A DNA stretch of 64,000 nt, from assembly GCA_021199475.1 (NCBI GenBank), contig JAJQHZ010000022.1, positions 1-64,000 of the forward strand, in the 5' to 3' direction. The position numbers were made by a program, and so were the translations under genes. The notes beneath the pieces were generated by a model. It was not told where the DNA came from and ran no database searches. It worked only from the letters and a program-made list of their open reading frames with translations. Of the stretch, positions 55,384 to 62,766 are shown piece by piece (within the stretch, counting starts at the first letter, position 1; the number at the start of each line of letters is the position of its first letter). Source of the stretch: Lachnospiraceae bacterium (GTDB taxonomy: Bacteria; Bacillota; Clostridia; Lachnospirales; Lachnospiraceae).

Positions 55384-56931
55384 ATGAATGAAAAACAGCT
55401 TTTGAATATTTCTTCCAGCCCTCATATCCGAAACAGGAAGCTTACGACCGGACAGGTGATGCTGGATGTCGTGCTGGCTCTGATGCCGGCCACCGTTTTT
55501 GGCGTTGTACGCTATGGACTGCATGCGTTTCTGGTGATTCTGCTCTCCGTCTTTACTGCCGTGCTGGCGGAATACGTGTTTGACCTCATCGCAAAGAGGC
55601 CGAACACAATAAAGGATGGCAGCGCGGTCGTGACCGGTCTGCTGCTGGCACTCTCCCTTCCGCCGGAAGCGCCGCTTTATCTGCCGGTGCTCGGCAGCCT
55701 TTTCGCAATCCTGGTCGTAAAGAGCTTCTTTGGCGGACTTGGAAAGAACTTTCTGAACCCCGCGCTCGCAGCGCGCTGCTTCCTGCTGATTTCGTTCGGC
55801 ACCGCTATGACGAATTTCAGTGTGGATGGGGTCAGCTCTGCGACTCCGCTCGCTGCGCTGAATGCCGGCGACGCGGTCAACGTTGCGAAGATTTACCTTG
55901 GCACTGCGAACGGTGTCATTGGTGGTTCCGCTCTGGCTCTTTTGATCGGCGGGTTATACCTGTGGGCCGCTGGCGGGATTACATTGGAGATTCCGGTTTC
56001 CTGCATCGTCGCCTTTACCTTATTTATGGGAATTTTCGGCGAGGGAGGCTTTGCTCCCGCCTATCTGATCGCACAGATCTGCGGCGGCGGACTTCTGATG
56101 GGTGCGTTTTTTATGGCAACTGACCCGGTCACCAGCCCGGTCACCTCGCGCGGACATATTGTCTATGGCGCGATTATCGGAATACTCGGCGGTCTGTTCC
56201 GTGTATATGGTTCCTCCGCTGATTCCTTCAGCTATGCGATTATTATCACCAATATGCTTGTTCCGTTCATTGACAAGCTTCCGATTCCGAAGCCTCTCGG
56301 CTACAAGGGCGGCGAGTATAAGGAGCGGGAATTCCCGAAGGCCGCCATCAACCTGACGGTGATCACCCTTGTCGCAGGTCTGCTCTTAAGCGGCGTTTAC
56401 GCGATGACCAAATCCAAGATTGCCGAACAGGAAATGGCAGACAGTCTCGCTTCCTACCAGGAGGTATGCCCTGACGCGGAATCCTTCCAGTATGACTCCG
56501 ATCTGGACGATGCGATTGAGGCGCTCGGCGATGACATCTATGATTCTGCTTTCGGGAAGACCTATATCAATGAAGCGGTCGTCGGCTATGACGCAAACGG
56601 CGAGATTGTCGGATACGTCATCAGCGTTACAAGCGGAGACGGCTTCGACGGCGACATCACTCTTTCCGTTGGTCTCACGACAGATGGCACAGTGGTTAAG
56701 ATTGCCTTCACAACTCTGAATGAAACGGCCGGCATGGGCATGCGTGTAGACGAGGATGCGTTCAAGGGGCAATTTGAGGGTGTCAGCACAGACGCATTTG
56801 TCCTGAATAAATCTGGCGGCTCTACTGAAGAAAATGAAATTGACACAGTATCCGGTGCTTCTACCTCTTCGGGAGCTGTAGTAAATGCCGTCAATACCGC
56901 GCTCGCATTCTTTGCCGCAAATATCGGATAA
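55384..56931 (+). CDS. rnfDG: Rnf subunits RnfD and RnfG fused in one chain
   Basis: 515 residues from the ATG at 55384. Residues 1 to about 315 are RnfD, a multi-helix membrane protein with covalent-FMN motif DGVSSAT (predicted T154). Residues about 318-515 are RnfG: one membrane helix (LTVITLVAGLLLSGVYAM) then an extracytoplasmic FMN domain ending in DTVSGASTSSGAVVNAV. Its attachment motif reads S-G-A-S, with Ser (S493) where Thr is usual. No stop or frameshift separates the parts. In the Rnf operons I know these are two genes, so the fusion is notable. Confidence 0.9.
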   Translation: MNEKQLLNISSSPHIRNRKLTTGQVMLDVVLALMPATVFGVVRYGLHAFLVILLSVFTAVLAEYVFDLIAKRPNTIKDGSAVVTGLLLALSLPPEAPLYLPVLGSLFAILVVKSFFGGLGKNFLNPALAARCFLLISFGTAMTNFSVDGVSSATPLAALNAGDAVNVAKIYLGTANGVIGGSALALLIGGLYLWAAGGITLEIPVSCIVAFTLFMGIFGEGGFAPAYLIAQICGGGLLMGAFFMATDPVTSPVTSRGHIVYGAIIGILGGLFRVYGSSADSFSYAIIITNMLVPFIDKLPIPKPLGYKGGEYKEREFPKAAINLTVITLVAGLLLSGVYAMTKSKIAEQEMADSLASYQEVCPDAESFQYDSDLDDAIEALGDDIYDSAFGKTYINEAVVGYDANGEIVGYVISVTSGDGFDGDITLSVGLTTDGTVVKIAFTTLNETAGMGMRVDEDAFKGQFEGVSTDAFVLNKSGGSTEENEIDTVSGASTSSGAVVNAVNTALAFFAANIG

Positions 56932-56965
56932 ACAGTGATTTGGATATAAAAGGAGTGAATATATA

Positions 56966-57640
56966 ATGAACCAATATCTGGAACGGATTTATAATGGTGT
57001 CGTGAAGGAAAATCCGTCACTGATTCTGATGCTTGGCATGTGCCCCACCCTCGCGGTGACCACATCCGCGATCAACGGAATCGGTATGGGCATTTCCACC
57101 ATGATCGTCCTGATTTTTTCAAACCTCATTATTTCCGCGCTGCGCAATGTCATCCCGGATGAAGTGCGCCTGCCGGCCTATATCGTTATCACGGCTTCGC
57201 TCGTGACCATCGTGGATCTGCTGATGCAGGCCTACACACCGGGACTCTACGATGCGCTGGGCATTTACATTCCGCTGATCGTAGTAAACTGCATCATTCT
57301 TGGCCGCGCGGAAGCATACGCGAACAAGCACACCCCGGATCTCGCGGTGTTCGATGGCATCGGTATGGGACTTGGGTTTACCATTGCGCTGACCGTCATC
57401 GGTCTCGTGCGTGAGCTGGTTGGTGCGGGAACCGCATTCGGATTTACCATTCTGCCGGATTCTGTACCGCCCATTGCGATTTTCGTAAAAGCGCCGGGCG
57501 CATTCCTGGTGATCGCGTTCATCATCGCGATTATGAACGGCGTACATATCCACACCGAAGCAAATAAAAAGGTGGAGGGCTGCGACGGCTGCTGCGCAAC
57601 CTGTTCTGTCAGCCATGATAAGGAGGAGGCGAACGCATGA
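56966..57640 (+). CDS. rnfE: Rnf subunit RnfE
   Basis: Membrane subunit of 224 residues with six helices, homologous to NqrD. Conserved Cys26 in LMLGMCPTLAVT and a second in LIVVNCIILGRAEA are the likely ligands of the buried 2Fe-2S cluster shared with RnfA. The C-terminus has an unusual Cys-rich tail (CDGCCATCSVSHDKEEA). Its end overlaps the rnfA ATG (ATGA). Confidence 0.95.
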   Translation: MNQYLERIYNGVVKENPSLILMLGMCPTLAVTTSAINGIGMGISTMIVLIFSNLIISALRNVIPDEVRLPAYIVITASLVTIVDLLMQAYTPGLYDALGIYIPLIVVNCIILGRAEAYANKHTPDLAVFDGIGMGLGFTIALTVIGLVRELVGAGTAFGFTILPDSVPPIAIFVKAPGAFLVIAFIIAIMNGVHIHTEANKKVEGCDGCCATCSVSHDKEEANA

Positions 57641-58218
57641 ATTCTCTGTTTTTAATCATTATCACAACAGCGCTGATTGATAACGTCGTGCTGAGCCAGT
57701 TTCTTGGAATCTGCTCCTTCCTTGGCGTATCAAAGCAAATCAAAACCTCAGCCAGCCTCGGCGCGGCGGTTATCTTTGTCATTACGATTGCTTCAGCTGT
57801 AGCGAATCTGCTGTATACGTTCATCCTGGAGCCGCTGGATCTGACGTATCTGAACACCATCGTGTTTATTCTGGTCATTGCGACCCTGGTGCAGATCGTC
57901 GAAATGTTCCTGAAAAAGGTAGCTCCGCCGCTTTATCAGGCCCTCGGCATTTATCTTCCGCTGATTACCACGAACTGCGCGGTGCTCGGCGTAGCTCTGA
58001 CCAATGTGCAGGATGGCTATAATTTTGTCGAAAGCGTAGTTGCCGGATTCGGCACAGCGGTTGGATACACCATCGCGATTGTCGTGCTGGCGGGTATTCG
58101 TGAGCGTATCGACGAATCGGCCATTCCGGCTCCATTTCGCGGCGCGCCGGTTGTACTGCTCTCTGCTGCCCTGATGTCTATCGCGTTTATGGGCTTCAGC
58201 GGTCTGTCGCTTGGATGA
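57637..58218 (+). CDS. rnfA: Rnf subunit RnfA
   Basis: Membrane subunit of 193 residues, homologous to NqrE and RnfE, with opposite topology. It has Cys26 in SQFLGICSFLGV and the second Cys in LITTNCAVLGVAL. Six helices. GGAGG precedes the ATG, which overlaps the rnfE stop by four bases. Confidence 0.96.
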   Translation: MNSLFLIIITTALIDNVVLSQFLGICSFLGVSKQIKTSASLGAAVIFVITIASAVANLLYTFILEPLDLTYLNTIVFILVIATLVQIVEMFLKKVAPPLYQALGIYLPLITTNCAVLGVALTNVQDGYNFVESVVAGFGTAVGYTIAIVVLAGIRERIDESAIPAPFRGAPVVLLSAALMSIAFMGFSGLSLG

Positions 58219-58247
58219 GCAAATGAGAAAAAATTCCAGCAAGGAGG

Positions 58248-59042
58248 TTGAATATGTATCCTGTACTGATCGCTACGGTGACTGTGGCGGTGATCGGCTT
58301 TGTGATGGGAATGCTCCTGATCACTGTCGGAAAAAAATTCAAAGTAGAAGTAGATGAAAAACAGCTCGCAGTCCGCGAATACCTGCCCGGAAACAACTGC
58401 GGCGGGTGCGGCTACGCCGGCTGTGACGCGATGGCGGCCGCTATCGCAAAGGGCGAAGCTCCTGTCAATGGCTGTCCGGTCGGCGGCGCGCCGGTGGCTG
58501 AAAAAATCAGCCAGGTGATGGGTGTCAGCGCGGATGCGCAGGAAAAACAGGTCGCATTTGTCAAATGTGCCGGTACCTGTGAACACACGTCACAGCAAAG
58601 CAATTACATTGGCATCCACGACTGCGCTGCTGCCGTTTCGAGCGGGCTTTCTCCATGGGCCTGTGATTATGGCTGCCTTGGTCTTGGCACCTGCGAAAAG
58701 GCCTGTCCGTTCGGCGCCATTCACGTTGTGAACGGGGTCGCTGTCGTCGACCGCAGTCTGTGCAAGGCCTGCGGCAAATGCGTTTCCGCCTGCCCGAAGC
58801 ATCTGATCGAGCTGATTCCGGACAAGGCTTCCTATGCAGTGCGCTGCTCCAGCAAGGACAGAGGTCCTGCTGTGAAGAAGAACTGCGACATCGGCTGCAT
58901 CGGCTGTAAGCTTTGTGTAAAGCAATGCGAGCACGAAGCCATCACTGTGGAGAATAACATCGCTCATATCGACTATGAGAAATGCGTCGGATGCGGCAAA
59001 TGTGCGGAAAAATGCCCGGCAAAGGCAATCGTGATGCGATAG
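58248..59042 (+). CDS. rnfB: Rnf subunit RnfB (ferredoxin-type)
   Basis: The electron-entry subunit for ferredoxin. 264 residues: an N-terminal membrane helix, then a C-x2-C-x4-C cluster (NCGGCGYAGCDAM), further motifs CEKACPFGAI, CKACGKCVSACPKHL, CIGCKLCVKQCEHEA and CVGCGKCAEKCPAKA. That is several 4Fe-4S sites, as in clostridial RnfB. The ATG is preceded by AAGGAGG. Last gene of the run, followed by a strong terminator. Confidence 0.96.
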   Translation: MNMYPVLIATVTVAVIGFVMGMLLITVGKKFKVEVDEKQLAVREYLPGNNCGGCGYAGCDAMAAAIAKGEAPVNGCPVGGAPVAEKISQVMGVSADAQEKQVAFVKCAGTCEHTSQQSNYIGIHDCAAAVSSGLSPWACDYGCLGLGTCEKACPFGAIHVVNGVAVVDRSLCKACGKCVSACPKHLIELIPDKASYAVRCSSKDRGPAVKKNCDIGCIGCKLCVKQCEHEAITVENNIAHIDYEKCVGCGKCAEKCPAKAIVMR

Positions 59043-59065
59043 TTTTATAATAAAAGAATAAAAAC

Positions 59066-59094
59066 GAGCAGGAAGCAAAAACCGCTTCCTGCTC
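59066..59094 (+). terminator. Terminator after rnfB (shared with the EF-G-like gene)
   Basis: GAGCAGGAAGC, a 7-base loop, GCTTCCTGCTC then ATTTCTTTTT. It also fits the minus-strand gene ending at 59157, which reads into an A-rich complement. Confidence 0.9.
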
Positions 59095-59156
59095 ATTTCT
59101 TTTTCTCAGATAATCGCGAAGGACGAATTGCCAGACAGCTAGCTATTGCGCCTCCA

Positions 59157-61229
59157 TTACTCCTCGCTCTTACGCGCCGCAATCTCGCGCTCCTGTACAT
59201 CATTCGGAGCCTGCTCATAGCGTGCGAATTCATAAGTGAAATCTCCGGAACCGCCGGTCATAGAACGCAGCTGCGTGGAATAGCCATACAGCTCAGACAT
59301 CGGCACATCCGCCTCGACAATCGTATTGCCCTTGTGATCCGGGTTCATTCCAAGTACACGGCCGCGTCTCTTGTTCAGATCGCCCATGACATCGCCGGTG
59401 AACTTATCCGGCACAATAACCTTTACGGATGCAATCGGCTCAAGCAGCACCGGACTCGCGTCCATGAAGCCCTTCTTGAACGCCTGAGAAGCCGCAGTCT
59501 TGAACGCCATCTCAGAAGAGTCTACCGGATGATAGGAGCCATCATAGAGCACGGCCTTCACACCGACTACCGGATATCCGGCAAGAGGTCCCTTCTGGCA
59601 GGAATCCGCGATCCCCTTCTCAACAGCCGGGAAATAATTCTTCGGAACCGCGCCGCCGACAACCTCCTGTGAGAACTCATACAGCTCATCCAGGGAATCC
59701 ATCGGCGAAAAACGCATCTTTACATGACCGTACTGCCCATGTCCGCCAGACTGCTTCTTATACTTGGAATCCACATCCGAGCTCTTGCGGATGGTCTCGC
59801 GGAACGCCACCTTCGGCTTCTCCAGATTCACATCTACCTTGTATTTGGTCAGAAGACGGCTCACAACGATATCCAGATGCTGGTCGCCCAGACCATACAG
59901 CAGCGTCTGACGGTTCTCGCCATCATTCACAACCTTCAGCGTCAGATCCTCCTGTGCCATCTTGTTAAGCGCCTGCACCACCTTATCTTCCTCGCCGCGC
60001 ACCTTCGGCTCATATCTCTTGTAGGTATACGGAACCGGAAGTTCAATCTTTCCATAAGCGATCGGGGCAGCCTTCGTAGAGAGCGTGTCGCCCGTCGAAG
60101 CCTCGATCTTGCCAATCGCTCCGAGATCGCCCGCGTGCAGCTCCTTCACCTCAACCGGCTTGCTGCCTTCCATCACATAGAGCTTGCCTACACGATCCTC
60201 TGTGCCCTTCGCGTCATTGTAAAGGGTGTCGTCTCCCTTGAGCACGCCGGACGCCACTTTGATAAAGGAATATTTTCCGATGAACGGATCCACAAGGGTC
60301 TTCCAGACGTAAGCGGATTTCGATTTCGAGAAATCGTAATTTGCCTCAAATACTTCCTTGGTCTTCGTGTTCACACCGGCAAATCTGCGCTTATCCGGCG
60401 ACGGCATGTAGCTCACGATATCATCAAGCAGAATCAGAATTCCCTGAAGGTTCACGCTGGCGCCCATCGTTACCGGGACAATCGAGCCATCCCCAACGTT
60501 CGTATGCAGCGCAGCCATGATCTCCGCCTCAGAAAACTCCTCGCCATTGAAATAGCGATCCATGAACTCTTCGCTCGTCTCCGCAACGGCCTCGATCAGG
60601 TTCTCACGATACTTGTCTACATATTCCTGAAGGTAATCCGGAATCGGGCACTCCACCTTCTCCTGCTTATTCACATATCTTCTGGCAGCCATCTTCACTA
60701 CATTCACATAGCCGACAAACTTCTCATTCTCACGGAATGGCACATGAATCGGCGCAATCTTCTTGCCGTAAAGCTCCGTCAGGGATTCCACAACCTTGCG
60801 ATAGCTGGCATTGTCAAAATCCATGTTCGAAACATAGAAGAAACGCGGAAGCTTAAACTTCTCGCACAAATCCCATGCCTTCTGCGTACCGACCTCAACG
60901 CCGCTCTTTCCATTTACCACGATTACGGCCGCGTCCGCTGCCGCGCACGCTTCCACTGCTTCACCTGCAAAATCAAAATAGCCCGGCGTATCGAGAATAT
61001 TGATCTTTGTATCGCCCCAGATGATCGGAACCATCGAAGTCGTAATCGAAAACTTTCTCTTAATCTCCTCTTTATCATAATCGCTGATCGTGTTCCCATC
61101 CGTTACGTTGCCAAGTCTGCTCGTGATTCCGGAAAGGTAAGCCATTGCTTCAACCAGGCTGGTCTTGCCCGAGCCGCCGTGTCCGAGAATTACGATGTTG
61201 CGAATCTTGTCAGTGGTGTAAACATTCAT
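59157..61229 (-). CDS. Elongation factor G-like protein (second paralogue)
   Basis: A 690-residue translational GTPase distinct from fusA at 28830. The P-loop reads GHGGSGKTSLVEAMAY in place of AHIDAGKTT, with DTPGYFDFAGEAVEA (G3), NMDFDNASY (G4 weakened to N-M-D) and the domain IV QSGGHGQYGHVKM. This matches the FusA2/EF-G-II type of Firmicutes, whose role (ribosome recycling or translocation backup) is not settled. The start is ATG at 61229 because GGAGG sits directly against the ATG at 61238 and 9 bases from 61229. Confidence 0.88.
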   Translation of the reverse strand: MNVYTTDKIRNIVILGHGGSGKTSLVEAMAYLSGITSRLGNVTDGNTISDYDKEEIKRKFSITTSMVPIIWGDTKINILDTPGYFDFAGEAVEACAAADAAVIVVNGKSGVEVGTQKAWDLCEKFKLPRFFYVSNMDFDNASYRKVVESLTELYGKKIAPIHVPFRENEKFVGYVNVVKMAARRYVNKQEKVECPIPDYLQEYVDKYRENLIEAVAETSEEFMDRYFNGEEFSEAEIMAALHTNVGDGSIVPVTMGASVNLQGILILLDDIVSYMPSPDKRRFAGVNTKTKEVFEANYDFSKSKSAYVWKTLVDPFIGKYSFIKVASGVLKGDDTLYNDAKGTEDRVGKLYVMEGSKPVEVKELHAGDLGAIGKIEASTGDTLSTKAAPIAYGKIELPVPYTYKRYEPKVRGEEDKVVQALNKMAQEDLTLKVVNDGENRQTLLYGLGDQHLDIVVSRLLTKYKVDVNLEKPKVAFRETIRKSSDVDSKYKKQSGGHGQYGHVKMRFSPMDSLDELYEFSQEVVGGAVPKNYFPAVEKGIADSCQKGPLAGYPVVGVKAVLYDGSYHPVDSSEMAFKTAASQAFKKGFMDASPVLLEPIASVKVIVPDKFTGDVMGDLNKRRGRVLGMNPDHKGNTIVEADVPMSELYGYSTQLRSMTGGSGDFTYEFARYEQAPNDVQEREIAARKSEE

Positions 61230-61318
61230 AATCTTCATCCTCCAAATTTATTTGTTCACCGTACAGGCATTGTGCCGTGCGCAAAAATCCCATACGGCAA
61301 AATACCCCACATAGTTAC

Positions 61319-61347
61319 ATTCTACTAAAAATTCACAGACAATTCAA
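61319..61347 (-). promoter_or_regulatory. Predicted promoter for the EF-G-like gene
   Basis: TTGAAT, 17 bases, TAGAAT on the minus strand, about 83 bases of leader. Confidence 0.7.
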
Positions 61348-61487
61348 GCATTTTATTCATTTTTAACAATTTTCTTTTTCTTTCTTTTTTCTGACTTCCG
61401 GCGCCTTTCGTTCCACTCCCCGATGCTGTCAGGATGCTGCAGTTTTGAAATCATTCTGAAGTGTTTCTTATAAATTTGTGAAATTGG

Positions 61488-61516
61488 TGGACATTAGCGA
61501 ATTGAAATGTTACAAT
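61488..61516 (+). promoter_or_regulatory. Predicted promoter for the VanZ-like gene
   Basis: TGGACA, 17 bases, TACAAT, about 52 bases of leader before the ATG at 61576. Confidence 0.65.
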
Positions 61517-61575
61517 CCTATTGCCTTTTATATCCAGAGTATTTGCGATACCATTTATATGAAGGGAGTGTTGAT

Positions 61576-62517
61576 ATGATTGTAAAACTATTAAAGCCCC
61601 TGTCCTTTGTGCCGGCGCTTCTTCTTATGTATATGATTTATTCCTTTTCCGCGCAGGATGCCACGACCTCATCCGCGCTCAGCTATCAGGTCAGCTATAC
61701 GGTCGTCGAGACCGGTAATGTCGTGCTTGACGCGGGTCTGCAGCCCTCGGAGATTTCCAGCCTCGCTATCCGTTTTAACGGCTTCGTTCGCAAGCTTGCG
61801 CATGTAACCGAATACTTCGCACTCGCGGTTGCGGTTGCGTTTCCTCTCTATGTCTATGGGCTGCACGGATTGCCCCTGATGTTTGTCGCCGGTCTGTTCT
61901 GCGTCGCTTTTGCCTGCACGGATGAATATCATCAGTCCTTTGTGAGCGGACGCGGCTCCACCGTGCGCGACGTGCTGATTGATTCGTTTGGTATCTTCTG
62001 GGGCATCATTCTGGTCCGCATTGTCGGATGGACCGGCCGGAAGACCATCTTCCGCCCATTCGGAAAAAAGAAGAAAAAAGCCGGAAAGGAAACGGCCTCC
62101 GCAGACGAATCCTATCGGAATCAAAATGCGGATTCCATCTACCCGCCCCGTTACCCGAACAATTCGGACTGCCAGCGCCAGCAGGGACAGGCACGCCAGG
62201 GTGCCCAGACCTATCAGAACGGGCCGGGCTGGGTATACCAAAACGGGCAGCCCAGTCAGAATCCGCAGGCTCAGACGTATCAAAGCGGCCAGCCATACCC
62301 GGGAGCGCAGCATCAGGCATACCGCGGCGGGCAGGCATACCAGCAGACCTTCCAGGGAGCTCAGCCCTATCCTCCTTACGGATATGCCGGAGAGCCGGAT
62401 ACGAAGAAAAACAAGAAAAAGAAAAAAAGGCAGAACAATTCCGACCGTCTTTCTGAGGATATGTCATTAAAAAAACTGATGCGGGATCTGACCGGTAAAA
62501 ACGAGCAGGACTCCTGA
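61576..62517 (+). CDS. VanZ-family membrane protein with low-complexity C-terminal tail
   Basis: A 313-residue protein. Residues 1 to about 160 are a VanZ-like domain: MIYSFSAQDATTSSALS, FVRKLAHVTEYFALAVAVAF, then DEYHQSFVSGRGSTVRDVLID and a last helix. VanZ proteins are linked to glycopeptide tolerance but most are of unknown function. The remaining ~140 residues are a Q/Y/G/P/A-rich cytoplasmic tail (repeats like YQNGPGWVYQNGQP, YQSGQPYPG) ending in a Lys-rich stretch. It resembles a prion-like disordered region. The start at 61576 has GAAGGGAG. Confidence 0.82.
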   Translation: MIVKLLKPLSFVPALLLMYMIYSFSAQDATTSSALSYQVSYTVVETGNVVLDAGLQPSEISSLAIRFNGFVRKLAHVTEYFALAVAVAFPLYVYGLHGLPLMFVAGLFCVAFACTDEYHQSFVSGRGSTVRDVLIDSFGIFWGIILVRIVGWTGRKTIFRPFGKKKKKAGKETASADESYRNQNADSIYPPRYPNNSDCQRQQGQARQGAQTYQNGPGWVYQNGQPSQNPQAQTYQSGQPYPGAQHQAYRGGQAYQQTFQGAQPYPPYGYAGEPDTKKNKKKKKRQNNSDRLSEDMSLKKLMRDLTGKNEQDS

Positions 62518-62680
62518 ACTAAACCGGAGCGGCAGCGGAGAGCGGAGCGTAGACGCGAGTGGCAATGCCACTAACTTCCTTATGCAGCCCTGCGCAATCG
62601 GATGGGGGAGTCCTCTCGCCCTATCCGCTGTGCCAGGCGCGAGCAGCAAAGCAGCTATTTTCCAATCGCGCCTGTGTACA
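62518..62680. repeat. Palindrome-rich intergenic element between the VanZ-like gene and rpoC
   Basis: Nested hairpins: AGTGGC-AAT-GCCACT (62558-62572), CGGATGGGGGAG-TCCT-CTCGCCCTATCCG (62599-62627), and AGGCGCGA...TCGCGCCT (62635-62673). No ORF. Confidence 0.6.
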
Positions 62681-62685
62681 TAAAA

Positions 62686-62720
62686 AAGGAGTGCCAGACT
62701 CCAAACGTCCGGCACTCCTT
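62686..62720 (+). terminator. Bidirectional terminator between the VanZ-like gene and rpoC
   Basis: AAGGAGTGCCAGAC, a 7-base loop, GTCCGGCACTCCTT, with A5 before and T5 after. It can end both the plus-strand gene and rpoC. Confidence 0.9.
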
Positions 62721-62766
62721 TTTCTTTCTTCTTATTCGTTGCTCTTTACTCGTTACTCTTTATTCG

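Larger units (their letters stand above)
61230..61575. other. Divergent intergenic region between the EF-G-like and VanZ-like genes
   Basis: It contains one promoter in each direction, listed separately. No RNA gene or further ORF is visible. Confidence 0.6.

Noticed and set aside
59724-61328. 534-codon plus-strand ORF opposite the EF-G-like gene
   Set aside because: Shadow with no recognisable domain or ribosome site.
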